DNA from: Clostridia bacterium
GTDB lineage: Bacteria > Bacillota > Clostridia > Christensenellales > Aristaeellaceae
Length of the DNA: 64,000 nt
Reading direction: 5' to 3'
Assembly (NCBI GenBank): GCA_017404985.1
Contig: JAFRBK010000014.1
Coordinates: forward strand, 1-64,000
The position numbers were made by a program, and so were the translations under genes. Shown piece by piece: positions 55,786 through 64,000 of this stretch. The notes under the pieces are model-generated. The model had not been told where the DNA came from and ran no database searches. It was given only the letters and a program-made list of their open reading frames with translations. Every line of letters starts with the position of its first letter. The stretch's first letter is position 1.

Positions 55786-57855
55786 TTAAATATGGATTTC
55801 CAGCGGTTTTGTGCCGGCCAGGCGGCAGCTCAGTTCATTGGGCTGATGCAGGCCCACATAGCAGGTGGCGTGCTCAGCAGTCACCCGGTTTCCGTTTTCG
55901 TCCACGACCGTCATGCTCAGGGGATCGATCATGACGGAAACTTCCTTCGTTTCCCCGGGTTTCAGCGACACCCGCCGGAAACCGCAGAGCCTCGGATTCG
56001 GCGTCGCTTCCGGATGGTCGCAGGCGATGTAGACCTGGATCACGGCGTCCCCGCCCGTTTTTCCGTCATTGGATACGGAAACAGCAAACCCTTCCTTGTT
56101 CTTTTCTGCTTTCTGAATGCTGAAACGGGTGTAGCTCAGCCCAAAGCCAAAGGGATACAGGGGCGTTCCGGTAAAATACCGGTACGTCCTGTTTTTCATG
56201 CTGTAGTCTTCGAAAGCCGGCAGATCGTTCACATCCCGGTAGAACGTCAGCGGCAGGCGTCCGCTGAAATTCTTTTCGCCGAACAGCAGATGGGCCAGGG
56301 CCGTACCGCCGGCCTGCCCGGCATACCACGCAAATACTTTCGCATTGCCCTCGGGCACATTCAGGGAAGAACCGGCGGCAATCACCGTCACCAGTTTTTT
56401 GGCGCTCTTTTCAAGCACCTTCAGCAGCTTCCTCTGGCTTTCCGGAATCTGCAGGTCCTTTTTGTCTCCGCTGCAGAATTCATTCCCTGTGTCGCCTTCC
56501 TCGCCTTCCAGCCCGGCATCCAGGCCGACGCAGGCAATCACAACATCCGCGCATTCAGCATACATGGCCGCTTCAGCCAGCCGGTCATCCGCCTGGGCCA
56601 GGTTGGATGTCCTGTCCTTGTACAGATGGCTCCCCAGGCTGTAAAGCACGCGGATCCCCCTGCCTGCGCAGTAGTCACGAATACCTTTCAGGAACGTCAC
56701 ATAGCGGCTGCTGGTTCCGTTATAGTTGCCTTCCAGCGCCATCACGCTGTCCGCGTTCGGCCCGATCACGGCAACGGTTTTGATGCTGTCGGCATCCAGC
56801 GGCAGCGTCCCGTCGTTTTCCAGCAGCACCATGCTCTTTTCCGCCGCCTCCAGCGCCAGCGCATCATGCTCGTCCGTATCCGTTTCCGTCACCGGGATCC
56901 TGTTATATTCACAGTCTTCGTCAAACAGGCCCAGCATAAAGCGGGTGGTAAACAGCCTTTCGCAGGCAGTGGTAATCTGTTCCTCGGTCACCAGCCCTTC
57001 CTGCAGGGCCTCCAGCAGGTGCAGATAGGTGACGCCGCAGTTCAGGTCGCATCCGTTTTTGATCGCCAGCGCCGCGCTTTCAGGGGCGGTCGCCGTCACT
57101 TTATGGTTGGTATGGAAGTCCTTGACCGCCCAGCAGTCGCTGACCACGTGGCCTTTGAACCCCCAGCGTTCGCGCAGGGTCTTCTTCAGCAGGGTTTCGG
57201 ATCCGCAGGCTGGCTCGCCGTTCACACGGTTGTAAGCTCCCATCACCGATTCAACTTCGCCTTCCTTCACGGTTGCTTCAAAGGCGGGAAGATATGTTTC
57301 CTCCAGATCCTTCGGGCTGGCGACAGCGTTGAACTCGTGGCGCAGCGCTTCCGGCCCGGAATGGACGGCAAAATGCTTGCTGCAGGCAGCCACCTTCAGG
57401 TATTTGCCGCTGCCCTGCAGCCCCTTGATAAACCGAATGCCAAGGCGGCTGGTCAGATAAGGGTCTTCTCCGTAGGTTTCATGGCCCCTTCCCCAGCGGG
57501 GATCACGGAAAATATTGATGTTGGGGCTCCAGACTGTCAGCCCCTTGTAGATATCGCGGTCTCCGTGCCTGCTCTGCCCGTTGAACTTTGCGCGGGCCTC
57601 CACGGCAATTGCTTCCGCGATTTTTTGCTGAAAATCCTCGTCGAAAATGGCGGCCAGGCCGATCGCCTGGGGAAATACCGTCGCGGTTCCCGCACGGGCA
57701 ACGCCATGCAGCACCTCGTTCCACCAGTTGTAGGCAGGAATATTCAGTCGCGGAATGGCCGGCGCATCATATTTCAGCTGTGCGGCTTTTTCCTCCAGCG
57801 TCATTTGGGAAACCAGTTCTTTTGCCTTGCGAATCGCTTCGTCTCTGTTGCTCAT
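55786..57855 (-). CDS. Glycoside hydrolase family 3 enzyme (beta-glucosidase/beta-xylosidase type)
   Basis: The 689-residue, probably cytoplasmic enzyme has no signal peptide. The N-terminal GH3 barrel has WWNEVLHGVARAG, RWGRGHETYGEDP, and the nucleophile region HVVSDCWAVKDF (Asp after VVS). The C-terminal sandwich domain and FnIII-like end (YPFGFGLSYTRF, then PGETKEVSV) are present. The NEVLHG and CWAV features lean toward xylosidase or arabinosidase specificity, but that is inference. GGAGGG precedes the ATG. The AT-rich leader (57856-57968) is not resolved into a clear promoter. It is coupled downstream to DUF2461 and the phosphohexomutase, a sugar-use unit. Confidence 0.92.
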   Translation of the reverse strand: MSNRDEAIRKAKELVSQMTLEEKAAQLKYDAPAIPRLNIPAYNWWNEVLHGVARAGTATVFPQAIGLAAIFDEDFQQKIAEAIAVEARAKFNGQSRHGDRDIYKGLTVWSPNINIFRDPRWGRGHETYGEDPYLTSRLGIRFIKGLQGSGKYLKVAACSKHFAVHSGPEALRHEFNAVASPKDLEETYLPAFEATVKEGEVESVMGAYNRVNGEPACGSETLLKKTLRERWGFKGHVVSDCWAVKDFHTNHKVTATAPESAALAIKNGCDLNCGVTYLHLLEALQEGLVTEEQITTACERLFTTRFMLGLFDEDCEYNRIPVTETDTDEHDALALEAAEKSMVLLENDGTLPLDADSIKTVAVIGPNADSVMALEGNYNGTSSRYVTFLKGIRDYCAGRGIRVLYSLGSHLYKDRTSNLAQADDRLAEAAMYAECADVVIACVGLDAGLEGEEGDTGNEFCSGDKKDLQIPESQRKLLKVLEKSAKKLVTVIAAGSSLNVPEGNAKVFAWYAGQAGGTALAHLLFGEKNFSGRLPLTFYRDVNDLPAFEDYSMKNRTYRYFTGTPLYPFGFGLSYTRFSIQKAEKNKEGFAVSVSNDGKTGGDAVIQVYIACDHPEATPNPRLCGFRRVSLKPGETKEVSVMIDPLSMTVVDENGNRVTAEHATCYVGLHQPNELSCRLAGTKPLEIHI

Positions 57856-57968
57856 GGCTTGTCCCTCCGATACGGAATGAAATTTCTCGCATATAATAGG
57901 TAATTATTAAAAAATTAGACAGCAAGGCAAAAAAACCCTTTTTCTGGCTTTCTCATTCCTTGCGAAAT

Positions 57969-57997
57969 AAAAAAGCCGCCGAAAACCGGCAGCTTTC
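57969..57997 (-). terminator. Rho-independent terminator after rplS
   Basis: On the minus strand, stem arms AAAGCTGCCGG and CGGCGGCTTT around TTTT are followed by a T run, 9 bases after the rplS stop. Confidence 0.85.
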
Positions 57998-58005
57998 CGA
58001 ACCAA

Positions 58006-58356
58006 TTACACGCGCTTGATCTCCTTGATCTTGGCCGCCTTTCCCTGGCGTTCCCGCAGGTAGTACAGCTTGGCGCGGCGGACTTTACCGTGGCGAATCA
58101 CTTCCACATGGTCCACACGGGGAGAATTCAGCGGGAAAGTCCTTTCAACGCCGATCCCGTAGGACACGCGGCGCACGGTGAACGTTTCGCGCACTCCGCC
58201 GTTCCGCTTGGCGATGACAGTCCCTTCAAACGCCTGCAGGCGTTCGCGGTTCCCTTCAACCACCTTCACCCAAACCCGGGCCGTGTCGCCGACGCTGATG
58301 ACGGGCAGGTCATTCCGGATCTGTTTGGCTTCGATGGAACGAATAATTTCATTCAT
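58006..58356 (-). CDS. rplS: 50S ribosomal protein L19
   Basis: The 116-residue protein, the usual length, has [53 protein letters not shown] and [21 protein letters not shown]. It lies at the 30S-50S interface. It is monocistronic with a promoter at 58459-58487, a leader of about 95 bases carrying a perfect dyad (58399-58416), AAGGAGG before ATG, and its own terminator. Confidence 0.98.
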   Translation of the reverse strand: MNEIIRSIEAKQIRNDLPVISVGDTARVWVKVVEGNRERLQAFEGTVIAKRNGGVRETFTVRRVSYGIGVERTFPLNSPRVDHVEVIRHGKVRRAKLYYLRERQGKAAKIKEIKRV

Positions 58357-58398
58357 GATGGTTTCCTCCTTCCCTCTCAGACGTTCGTGCCACGGTAA

Positions 58399-58416
58399 CT
58401 GAACCGAACGGTTCAG
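58399..58416. promoter_or_regulatory. Dyad in the rplS leader
   Basis: CTGAACCG, AA, CGGTTCAG is a perfect 8-base inverted repeat with a 2-base centre, about 40-60 bases before the rplS start within the presumed transcript. It may be an RNA hairpin of an L19-leader type or a protein operator. Confidence 0.5.
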
Positions 58417-58458
58417 CCTTCTTCACCCGCACAGAGGACCGTCCGCATAACAAGAGAC

Positions 58459-58487
58459 ATGATACCATTTCTCAAAGAACAAATCAA
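58459..58487 (-). promoter_or_regulatory. Sigma-A promoter of rplS
   Basis: On the minus strand, -35 TTGATT (58482-58487), a 17-base spacer and -10 TATCAT (58459-58464). Confidence 0.72.
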
Positions 58488-58497
58488 GCATTTTTTC

Positions 58498-59508
58498 TCA
58501 GATATCGATAAATTTCCGAAATTCCGGCATGATGCCGATCCCGTTCGGATAATGCGCCGCAAACTGGGGGATGGCATGGGAGGGGAAGCTGTTCCCTTCA
58601 ATGAACGTCGGGCCCTTTTCCGTAATGGCCACATCCCAGGCGATAAACCGCATTTCGGGTACTTTTTTGGCGGCCTCCAGGCACATGGCTTTCGCTTCCT
58701 CCCAGAAAGGGATCTGGAAGCCGATGATGCTGGTGTTCGTCATCGGATGCTTGATAAAGGTATTCCCCTGTTTGTCCGCGCCAACCGTCTGCAGCTTCCC
58801 GGAATCCAGGTCGATTCTGGCGGCCATTCCGCCGCAGTCCACGTTGTCCATCACTTTTCCGTTTCCGATGCGCAAAAACGCGTATACGATTCCCTCCTGC
58901 TTGTCTCCCATCAGGGTGGCAATCCGGCAGGTATTGACGGACGTCGGACAAAGGGAGGCCATCTTTGGATGCTGCTTCACGATTTCTTCCAGAATGCCGA
59001 TACCATCCTGCAAAAGTCGCTTCAGGAAGGCTTCCGGCCCGTCCTTCCAGTCATCGGGCCCGTATTTCTGAATGCCCTGTCCGCTGGACCCCTCCAGCGG
59101 CTTTCCGATCAAAGCCTCCTGGTTCCGATACAGCGCGAACAGCTCCTCCGGATTGGTTTCAGCATTGATCCGAAGCCATTTTCTCGGGATGTATTCCTTA
59201 AAAAAGGCGTTGAACTCCGCTTTGTCATCAAAATAATGCCAGTATTCCTTCGGGTTCATCCGCCGGACAATCTCATTGGAAATCCCGCGCGTGATCACGG
59301 TGCTCCGCTGCTCGTCGTTCAGTTTGTACATCTGGGCGATTTTGTAGTCCACATAGCCGGCATTGTACCGAACGGCGCAGCGCAGCATATCCCCCATCAG
59401 CCAGGGCCGGCTTTTCCCGCTTCTTTTTTTGAGGATGCCGGTTGTTTTCCACATGGACTTCCAGTCCATTTTTTTCATCCGTTTTAATACATACTGCATA
59501 TTCGGCAT
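58498..59508 (-). CDS. ATP-grasp enzyme of the sugar-transfer-associated family (ATPgrasp_ST)
   Basis: The 336-residue protein has an ATP-grasp fold. IGKPLEGSSGQGIQKYG is the glycine-rich loop, EEIVKQHPKMASLCPTSVNTCRIATL marks the PF14397 family, and AWDVAITEKGPTFIEGNSFPS is the metal-binding C-terminal motif (D...E.N). Family members sit in surface-polysaccharide gene sets and probably join a carboxylate to an amine. The substrate is unknown. It lies 15 bases after ychF and just upstream of the rplS promoter. Confidence 0.85.
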   Translation of the reverse strand: MPNMQYVLKRMKKMDWKSMWKTTGILKKRSGKSRPWLMGDMLRCAVRYNAGYVDYKIAQMYKLNDEQRSTVITRGISNEIVRRMNPKEYWHYFDDKAEFNAFFKEYIPRKWLRINAETNPEELFALYRNQEALIGKPLEGSSGQGIQKYGPDDWKDGPEAFLKRLLQDGIGILEEIVKQHPKMASLCPTSVNTCRIATLMGDKQEGIVYAFLRIGNGKVMDNVDCGGMAARIDLDSGKLQTVGADKQGNTFIKHPMTNTSIIGFQIPFWEEAKAMCLEAAKKVPEMRFIAWDVAITEKGPTFIEGNSFPSHAIPQFAAHYPNGIGIMPEFRKFIDI

Positions 59509-59523
59509 GAATGCGGACCTCCC

Positions 59524-60621
59524 TCAGACGTTGAAACGGAAGAGTGTAATATCCCCGTCCTTCATGATGTATTCTTTGCCCTCGCTGCGGACCAGGCCCT
59601 TTTCCTTGCAGGTTGCCATGCTCCCGTTTTCAACCAGGGTTTCATAGGGAACGACTTCGGCCCGAATAAACCCTTTTTCAAAATCCGTATGGATCTTTCC
59701 GGCAGCCTGGGGCGCTTTGGTTCCGTTTTTGATGGTCCATGCCCGGCATTCGTCCTCCCCGACCGTCAGGAAGGAAATCAGGCCGAGCAGCCGGTAGCAA
59801 GCGGTAATCAGCCGGTCCAGCCCGCTCTCCCCGATTCCCAGTTCCTCCAGGAACAGCTCCCTGTCCTCCGGGCTCATCTGGGCAATTTCCTCTTCGATCG
59901 CGGCGGAAATCACAATGATCTCCGCGTTCTCCTCCGCAGCAATTTTCTCTACATCTTTCACAAATGGAATGTCATCGGCATTTTTCCCCAGATCCTCTTC
60001 CGCGATATTGGCGGCATAAATGACCGGTTTGGTGGTCAGCAGGAACCACCCATCGGCAATTTCCTTTTCTTCCTCATTGAAATCGAATGTGCGGGCGGGT
60101 TTTCCCGATTCAAGATGGGCGTAGACCTTTTCCGCCAGTTCCGCTTCCAGGCCGCACTTTTTGTCCCCGCCCCGGAAATTCTTCAGCGCTTTGTCCTTCC
60201 GGCGGGAAACGGTTTCCATATCCGCAAAAATCAGTTCCAGGTTGATGGTCTCGATGTCCCTGGCCGGATCCACCGACCCGTCCACATGAATGATATTGTC
60301 GTCTTCAAAGCAGCGGACGACGTGAACGATTGCATCCACCTCCCGGATATGGCTCAGGAACTTGTTGCCGAGCCCTTCCCCGCGGCTCGCCCCTTTCACC
60401 AGCCCGGCAATATCAACGAATTCAATCGTTGTCGGCGTCACCTTTTTCGGATGGTACATGTCCGCGAGCACATTCAGCCGCGGGTCCGGAACCATCACAA
60501 CGCCTGTGTTGGGTTCAATGGTGCAAAAAGGATAATTCTCCGCCTGCGCCCCGGCTTTGGTGATGGCGTTGAACAGGGTGCTTTTTCCAACATTGGGTAG
60601 TCCGACAACTCCAAGTTTCAT
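59524..60621 (-). CDS. ychF: Ribosome-associated ATPase/GTPase YchF (OLA1-type)
   Basis: This 365-residue Obg-superfamily protein has P-loop GLPNVGKSTLFNAI, DIAGLVKGASRGEGLGNKFL, and NIAE in place of the G4 NKxD, which shifts preference to ATP. The C-terminal TGS domain ends with KEYIMKDGDITLFRFNV. It binds ribosomes and influences stress responses. It is the first gene of the minus-strand run that includes the ATP-grasp gene. Confidence 0.96.
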   Translation of the reverse strand: MKLGVVGLPNVGKSTLFNAITKAGAQAENYPFCTIEPNTGVVMVPDPRLNVLADMYHPKKVTPTTIEFVDIAGLVKGASRGEGLGNKFLSHIREVDAIVHVVRCFEDDNIIHVDGSVDPARDIETINLELIFADMETVSRRKDKALKNFRGGDKKCGLEAELAEKVYAHLESGKPARTFDFNEEEKEIADGWFLLTTKPVIYAANIAEEDLGKNADDIPFVKDVEKIAAEENAEIIVISAAIEEEIAQMSPEDRELFLEELGIGESGLDRLITACYRLLGLISFLTVGEDECRAWTIKNGTKAPQAAGKIHTDFEKGFIRAEVVPYETLVENGSMATCKEKGLVRSEGKEYIMKDGDITLFRFNV

Positions 60622-60694
60622 CTGTGAAACCCTCCATAATCATCAAAAGAAATCCAATTGTGAATTATATAGGCAGGAGAATCCCGCGTCAAGC

Positions 60695-60723
60695 TTTCAA
60701 AGTAATGCAAAGTATGATAAAAT
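60695..60723 (+). promoter_or_regulatory. Possible sigma-A promoter for the D,D-carboxypeptidase gene
   Basis: -35-like TTTCAA (60695-60700), a 17-base spacer and -10 TAAAAT (60718-60723). This is a weak match about 65 bases before the ATG. Confidence 0.4.
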
Positions 60724-60788
60724 AGGATGTTGTCTGTTGTTCCGGCTGGCCGGGGCAGCAGATGCTGAAGGAAGAGGAGGCGGTACGC

Positions 60789-62255
60789 ATGAACAGGGTG
60801 GCCCGGCGGCTGGCGGCTTTGTTTATGGCCCTGCTTTTTCTTTTTTCCGCCGCCCTGGCCGAAGCGCCTGCACAGGAAAAAATCCCGGAACCGACCCTGC
60901 AGCCGGATGCCGTCGCCTATGACCCGGACCACCCGGAGGACCTTCTTCCCGAGCAGCTCTATGCCCTGTCCGCCATCCTGATTACAGAGGATAAAGGCGA
61001 AGTGATTTTTGAGAAGGATCCCGATGAAATCCGTTATCCCGCCTCCACAACGAAGATTCTGACTGTTCTGCTCGGCATCCTGATGGTGGATGATCTTGAG
61101 CAGACAGTAACCGTTTCGGAAACGGCCCTGATGATTCCTGAGGATTCTTCCACCATGAAGCTGAAAGCCGGGGAGGAAATCCGCTTCATTGACGTGCTGT
61201 ACGGCACCATGATGCTGTCCGGCAACGACGGCGCCAATGTCATTGCCGAAACGGTTTCCGGGGATATCTCCCGCTTTGTGAACCTGATGAACGAAACCGC
61301 CGCCGCTTACGGATGTACCAGCACCCACTTTGTCAATGCCCACGGCTATCATGATGACAACCATTATACAACAGCCCGGGATATGGCATTGATTACGCGC
61401 AGGGCCATGCAGAATGAGACCTTTCAGGAAATCGCCAAAGCCAAAACGTGGTCCATTCCACGGACCAACAAGCAGCGTGCCCGAACCATCACCACCAAAT
61501 CGGAGTATATGCTGACCGGAACCGAGGAAAAGCCGAATAAGTATTATTACGAATACGCCACCGGTGTGAAAACCGGTTCCCATTCCCATTCCGGCTACTG
61601 CTTTGTCGGGTCGGCTGAAAAAGATGAGGTTCGCCTGGTTTCCGTGGTTTTCTTTACCGGAAACCGGGCCCGCTGGGCGGACACCATCAAACTGATGAAT
61701 TACGGCTTCAGCCAGTACACCAGCGTGACCCCGGTCCAACTGTACCAGATGAACCCCATTACGATAGAGACCAGCAATTATTCCACTTCAGACAGCAATC
61801 GCGGAAAACTGCTTCTGACATGCCAGCCCTCCGGCGCGGAATCCGCCAGCGTCCGGATTGTTGCCACCAAGGAGGAAATTAAGCGCATGTCTGAAAATCT
61901 GCAGGATTTCCTTCTGATTCAGTATACCCGGGATTTTTCCGCTCCGATTACCGTCGGAGAGCAGATGGGAACCCTGATGTATTTCCCGGAGAAGGGGGAT
62001 CCTGTCACGTATATTCTGACCGCCTCCAGAAGCATCGCCCAGCGGGATAACGTCCCGAAAACGCTGGAACAGATTGTCAATGAAACCTACAGCGATCCGA
62101 ACCCCTTCCCGCCGTTCGGGTTTGAAATGGCCATGATTCTGTTCTCTCCCCTGCTGGTCCTTCTCGGCGCTTTTCTGCTGATTCTGAAGGTTCGGCGAAA
62201 CCGCCGCAAAAAAGGAATGCATACGCCCCGGCCGGTCAACCGCTATGTCAAATAG
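60789..62255 (+). CDS. D-alanyl-D-alanine carboxypeptidase (penicillin-binding protein 5/DacF type)
   Basis: The 488-residue protein starts at ATG 60789 behind AGAGGAGG, with a signal peptide (residues 1-25, ending ALA-EA). The S11 peptidase motifs are PASTTKIL (catalytic Ser and Lys), LSGNDGA (SxN) and GVKTGSHSH (KTG). A C-terminal beta domain leads to a membrane helix near residues 445-470 and a basic tail, so the enzyme is anchored by a transmembrane helix rather than the amphipathic helix of E. coli PBP5. It trims the terminal D-Ala of peptidoglycan stems. Confidence 0.93.
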   Translation: MNRVARRLAALFMALLFLFSAALAEAPAQEKIPEPTLQPDAVAYDPDHPEDLLPEQLYALSAILITEDKGEVIFEKDPDEIRYPASTTKILTVLLGILMVDDLEQTVTVSETALMIPEDSSTMKLKAGEEIRFIDVLYGTMMLSGNDGANVIAETVSGDISRFVNLMNETAAAYGCTSTHFVNAHGYHDDNHYTTARDMALITRRAMQNETFQEIAKAKTWSIPRTNKQRARTITTKSEYMLTGTEEKPNKYYYEYATGVKTGSHSHSGYCFVGSAEKDEVRLVSVVFFTGNRARWADTIKLMNYGFSQYTSVTPVQLYQMNPITIETSNYSTSDSNRGKLLLTCQPSGAESASVRIVATKEEIKRMSENLQDFLLIQYTRDFSAPITVGEQMGTLMYFPEKGDPVTYILTASRSIAQRDNVPKTLEQIVNETYSDPNPFPPFGFEMAMILFSPLLVLLGAFLLILKVRRNRRKKGMHTPRPVNRYVK

Positions 62256-62257
62256 CG

Positions 62258-63733
62258 TCAGGCAGCGCCGGGCTGCTGCGCCGGAAAGCTGAGGATGAAC
62301 GTTGTGCCGGCTCCTTCCTTGGAACGGACTTTGATCTTTCCCTCATGGGCGACCACGATGATCCGGGCGATGCTCAGCCCCAGGCCGTGGCCGCTTGTTT
62401 CTGTTTTGCGGGCGGATTCGCTCCGGTAAAATCTTTCAAAAATCTTTGAGATGTCTTCCGCTTTGATCCCGCTCCCCTGGTCGGAAACGAGCAGTTCTGC
62501 CCGGCCGTCCCCGCCTTTGCGGCAGCCCAGGGTCACCGTCGTGCCGGCGCCGGAGTATTTCACCGCGTTATCGCTCAGGATCCGAAGCACCTGCTTGATC
62601 ATGTTCCGGTCGGCATTCAGCGTGAAGGAGTCGGCAATCTGCAGGTCAAATTGGTGTTCTTCGTGGATGATGGCCTCCTCCTTCTGGACCTCCTGCAGCA
62701 GTTCCGGAACATCGAACACGGATTTTTCCATCATCAGGGTCTTTTTGTCGTGCCGTGCAAGGAACAGCAGGCTTTCCACGAGTTCCTTCATGCTCTCCGT
62801 CTCCTGGGAAATCGCGGCAATGCCTTCATCCAGAACCTCGGGATCATCCTTTCCCCATCTTTTCAGCATATCCGTGTATCCGCGGATGACGGCGATCGGG
62901 GTTCTCAATTCATGGCTGGCATCCGAAACGAATTGTTTCTGGCTGTTGTAGCTCCGCTCAATTCTGTCCAGCATCGTGTTGATCACGCTGGCCAGGTCTT
63001 TCAGTTCGTTTTTCGTGCCGGCGATGTTGATGCGGTTGGATAGGTTGTTCTCGGAAAGGGTCGCCGCCATCCCGGCGATATCCCGGATGGGGGCGAGCAC
63101 CCGTTTATTCAGCCGGTTCTCGTGGCGGAAGAAGTAGATCATCCGGAAAAGATCCGTCCCCAGCAGCCCCAGGAGCACAAACCCCGCCAGAACCAGGATG
63201 TCCCCGATCTGAACGGTGACCAGCATCTCCCCGTGATTCCGGGAGGAGTAGAAAAACTGCAGTTTCCCGTCGTTCAGGGAACCGGAAAAAATGCGGGAAA
63301 CCTGCTGCCCGAATCGGGGAAAAAACCGCTGTTCGGGAATCGTCTCCGTCAGTTCTCCCGTCACAATCCCGTCCACAGCGGGATTCTCCGCGGTGATCGC
63401 CGCCGTTTCCATTTTGTTCAGCCTTCTTGAAACCGGAATGGACAGGCCGCCCGCAAAAAGAACCAGCACCAGGATCGCGGAAGGAATAAAGCTTCTGACC
63501 AGCTGCAGGCAATAATGCGCCGCAATCCGGAAGGTCAGGGAGAGCCTGATTTTGCTCATGCCGCCGTGCATCCGGCCGCTGAGCCGGTTGGCGAGCTTCA
63601 GTTCCTTCTCCTCCGCTGGTTTCTGAGCAGTCTTTTCCTCTGCCGGATTTCGGACGGCCTTTTCCTCTGCCTGATTCCGGGCCGCCTTTTCCTTCTGGAC
63701 CGCTTGTTTTTCTTTACGGTTCTTCTTCGACAT
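62258..63733 (-). CDS. HAMP-containing sensor histidine kinase
   Basis: The 491-residue kinase begins with an unusual charged cytoplasmic extension of three imperfect 10-11-residue units (residues 10-45, pattern A(E)EK-A--NPAEEK). Transmembrane helix 1 (about 80-100), an extracytoplasmic sensor of about 75 residues, helix 2, HAMP (RVLAPIRDIAGMAATLSENNLSNRI) and H box SDASHELRTPIAVIRGY follow. The N box LSDNAVKYS, G1 DQGSGI and G2 GHGLGLSIARII complete the catalytic domain. It overlaps the response regulator by 20 bases and is its partner. The stimulus is unknown. Confidence 0.93.
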   Translation of the reverse strand: MSKKNRKEKQAVQKEKAARNQAEEKAVRNPAEEKTAQKPAEEKELKLANRLSGRMHGGMSKIRLSLTFRIAAHYCLQLVRSFIPSAILVLVLFAGGLSIPVSRRLNKMETAAITAENPAVDGIVTGELTETIPEQRFFPRFGQQVSRIFSGSLNDGKLQFFYSSRNHGEMLVTVQIGDILVLAGFVLLGLLGTDLFRMIYFFRHENRLNKRVLAPIRDIAGMAATLSENNLSNRINIAGTKNELKDLASVINTMLDRIERSYNSQKQFVSDASHELRTPIAVIRGYTDMLKRWGKDDPEVLDEGIAAISQETESMKELVESLLFLARHDKKTLMMEKSVFDVPELLQEVQKEEAIIHEEHQFDLQIADSFTLNADRNMIKQVLRILSDNAVKYSGAGTTVTLGCRKGGDGRAELLVSDQGSGIKAEDISKIFERFYRSESARKTETSGHGLGLSIARIIVVAHEGKIKVRSKEGAGTTFILSFPAQQPGAA

Positions 63734-64000
63734 TGAATAAATACCCCACAGAGCGAATGGTATGAATGGATTTCAGGTGAAATGCGTCGTCAATCTTATG
63801 GCGCAGATACCGGATATACACGTCCACAATATTGGAGTCGCCGACATAATCGTATCCCCATACTTCGTTCATCAGCTGGTCCCTGGAAATGGCTTTGTTC
63901 CTGTGCTCCATCAGGTAGCGCAGCGTTTCGAACTCCTTCCGCGTCAGCGTCACCGGCTGGCCGCATACCGTCACCTGCCATGAGTCCGGATTCAGGATGA
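63714..64000 (-). CDS. OmpR/PhoB-type response regulator, C-terminal part (runs off window)
   Basis: The frame is open to the window end, so the receiver domain lies beyond base 64000. Visible is the winged-helix effector domain with LTRKEFETLRYLMEHRN, ISRDQLMNEVWGYD, SNIVDVYIRYLRHKID and IHTIRSVGYLF. The 3' end overlaps the kinase start by 20 bases, a normal regulator-kinase operon. An internal GTG (63974) is not a credible start because homology continues upstream (ILNPDSWQ). Confidence 0.93.
   Translation of the reverse strand, partial: ILNPDSWQVTVCGQPVTLTRKEFETLRYLMEHRNKAISRDQLMNEVWGYDYVGDSNIVDVYIRYLRHKIDDAFHLKSIHTIRSVGYLFNVEEEP

Noticed and set aside
54970-57903. A 977-codon plus-strand open frame
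   Set aside because: It is antisense across DUF2461 and the GH3 gene, which are both clearly real.

Overview
The window reads as a chromosomal segment of an anaerobic Bacillota, most likely class Clostridia. The evidence is the gene set: a T-box leader, Asp23 with FakA, a PgpH-type c-di-AMP phosphodiesterase, DUF4003, an LPXTG-like surface protein, an RlmI-like methyltransferase, a XerS-like recombinase, and the gene order rplS-rbgA-rnhB-yraN...dprA-topA-trmFO-hslV-hslU. A gut or rumen lineage is plausible but the species cannot be named from the sequence. Ribosome binding sites are strong (AAGGAGG type), and several starts are TTG or GTG.

Layout. Positions 1-11,300 form a decaying accessory stretch. 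It holds the 3' part of an AAA-ATPase-like/PD-(D/E)XK protein, a GHKL histidine kinase without its membrane sensor plus a LytTR response regulator, a DUF4003 protein, two Sel1-repeat exported proteins in opposite orientation, and a large LPXTG-type surface protein broken by two stops and three frameshifts. It also holds a small secreted protein, a 3' remnant of an EAL-domain protein, and two inverted copies of a 29-base sequence. From 11,339 a plus-strand housekeeping operon (asp23-like, fakA, recG, ppk1) starts at a near-consensus promoter. Positions 17,490-24,263 carry a minus-strand block (hemW, SLOG/DUF1273, lepA, plsY, der, DUF512 radical SAM). A lone mreB/mbl-like gene with its own promoter and terminator follows.

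Positions 25,502-29,727 hold the most unusual unit, a minus-strand T-box-controlled pair. The first gene is an isopropylmalate-synthase-like protein that has lost its expected metal ligands. The second, overlapping by 4 bases, is a TIM-barrel isomerase fused to an acyl-CoA-synthetase-type ligase. Positions 29,877-34,983 carry the plus-strand phoH-pgpH-ybeY-era group, in which ybeY is fused to a cytidine deaminase. An RlmI-like methyltransferase and two small conserved clostridial proteins follow.

From 36,771 to 60,621 almost everything is on the minus strand. In transcription order this is ychF, an ATP-grasp enzyme, rplS, a GH3 glycosidase, DUF2461, a phosphohexomutase, rbgA, rnhB, yraN, a double GT-C glycosyltransferase, comM, dprA, topA, trmFO, hslV, hslU, proC, rnhA and a XerS-like tyrosine recombinase. 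A dif-like dyad abuts the recombinase start. The window ends with a D,D-carboxypeptidase (plus) and a two-component system (minus) whose regulator runs off the end.

The genes serve translation and ribosome assembly (lepA, der, era, ybeY, rbgA, rplS, ychF), DNA maintenance (recG, topA, dprA, rnhA, rnhB, xer), proteolysis (hslUV) and the envelope (asp23, fakA, plsY, mreB, dacA, PMT). No tRNA, rRNA, CRISPR array, prophage or intact insertion sequence was seen.
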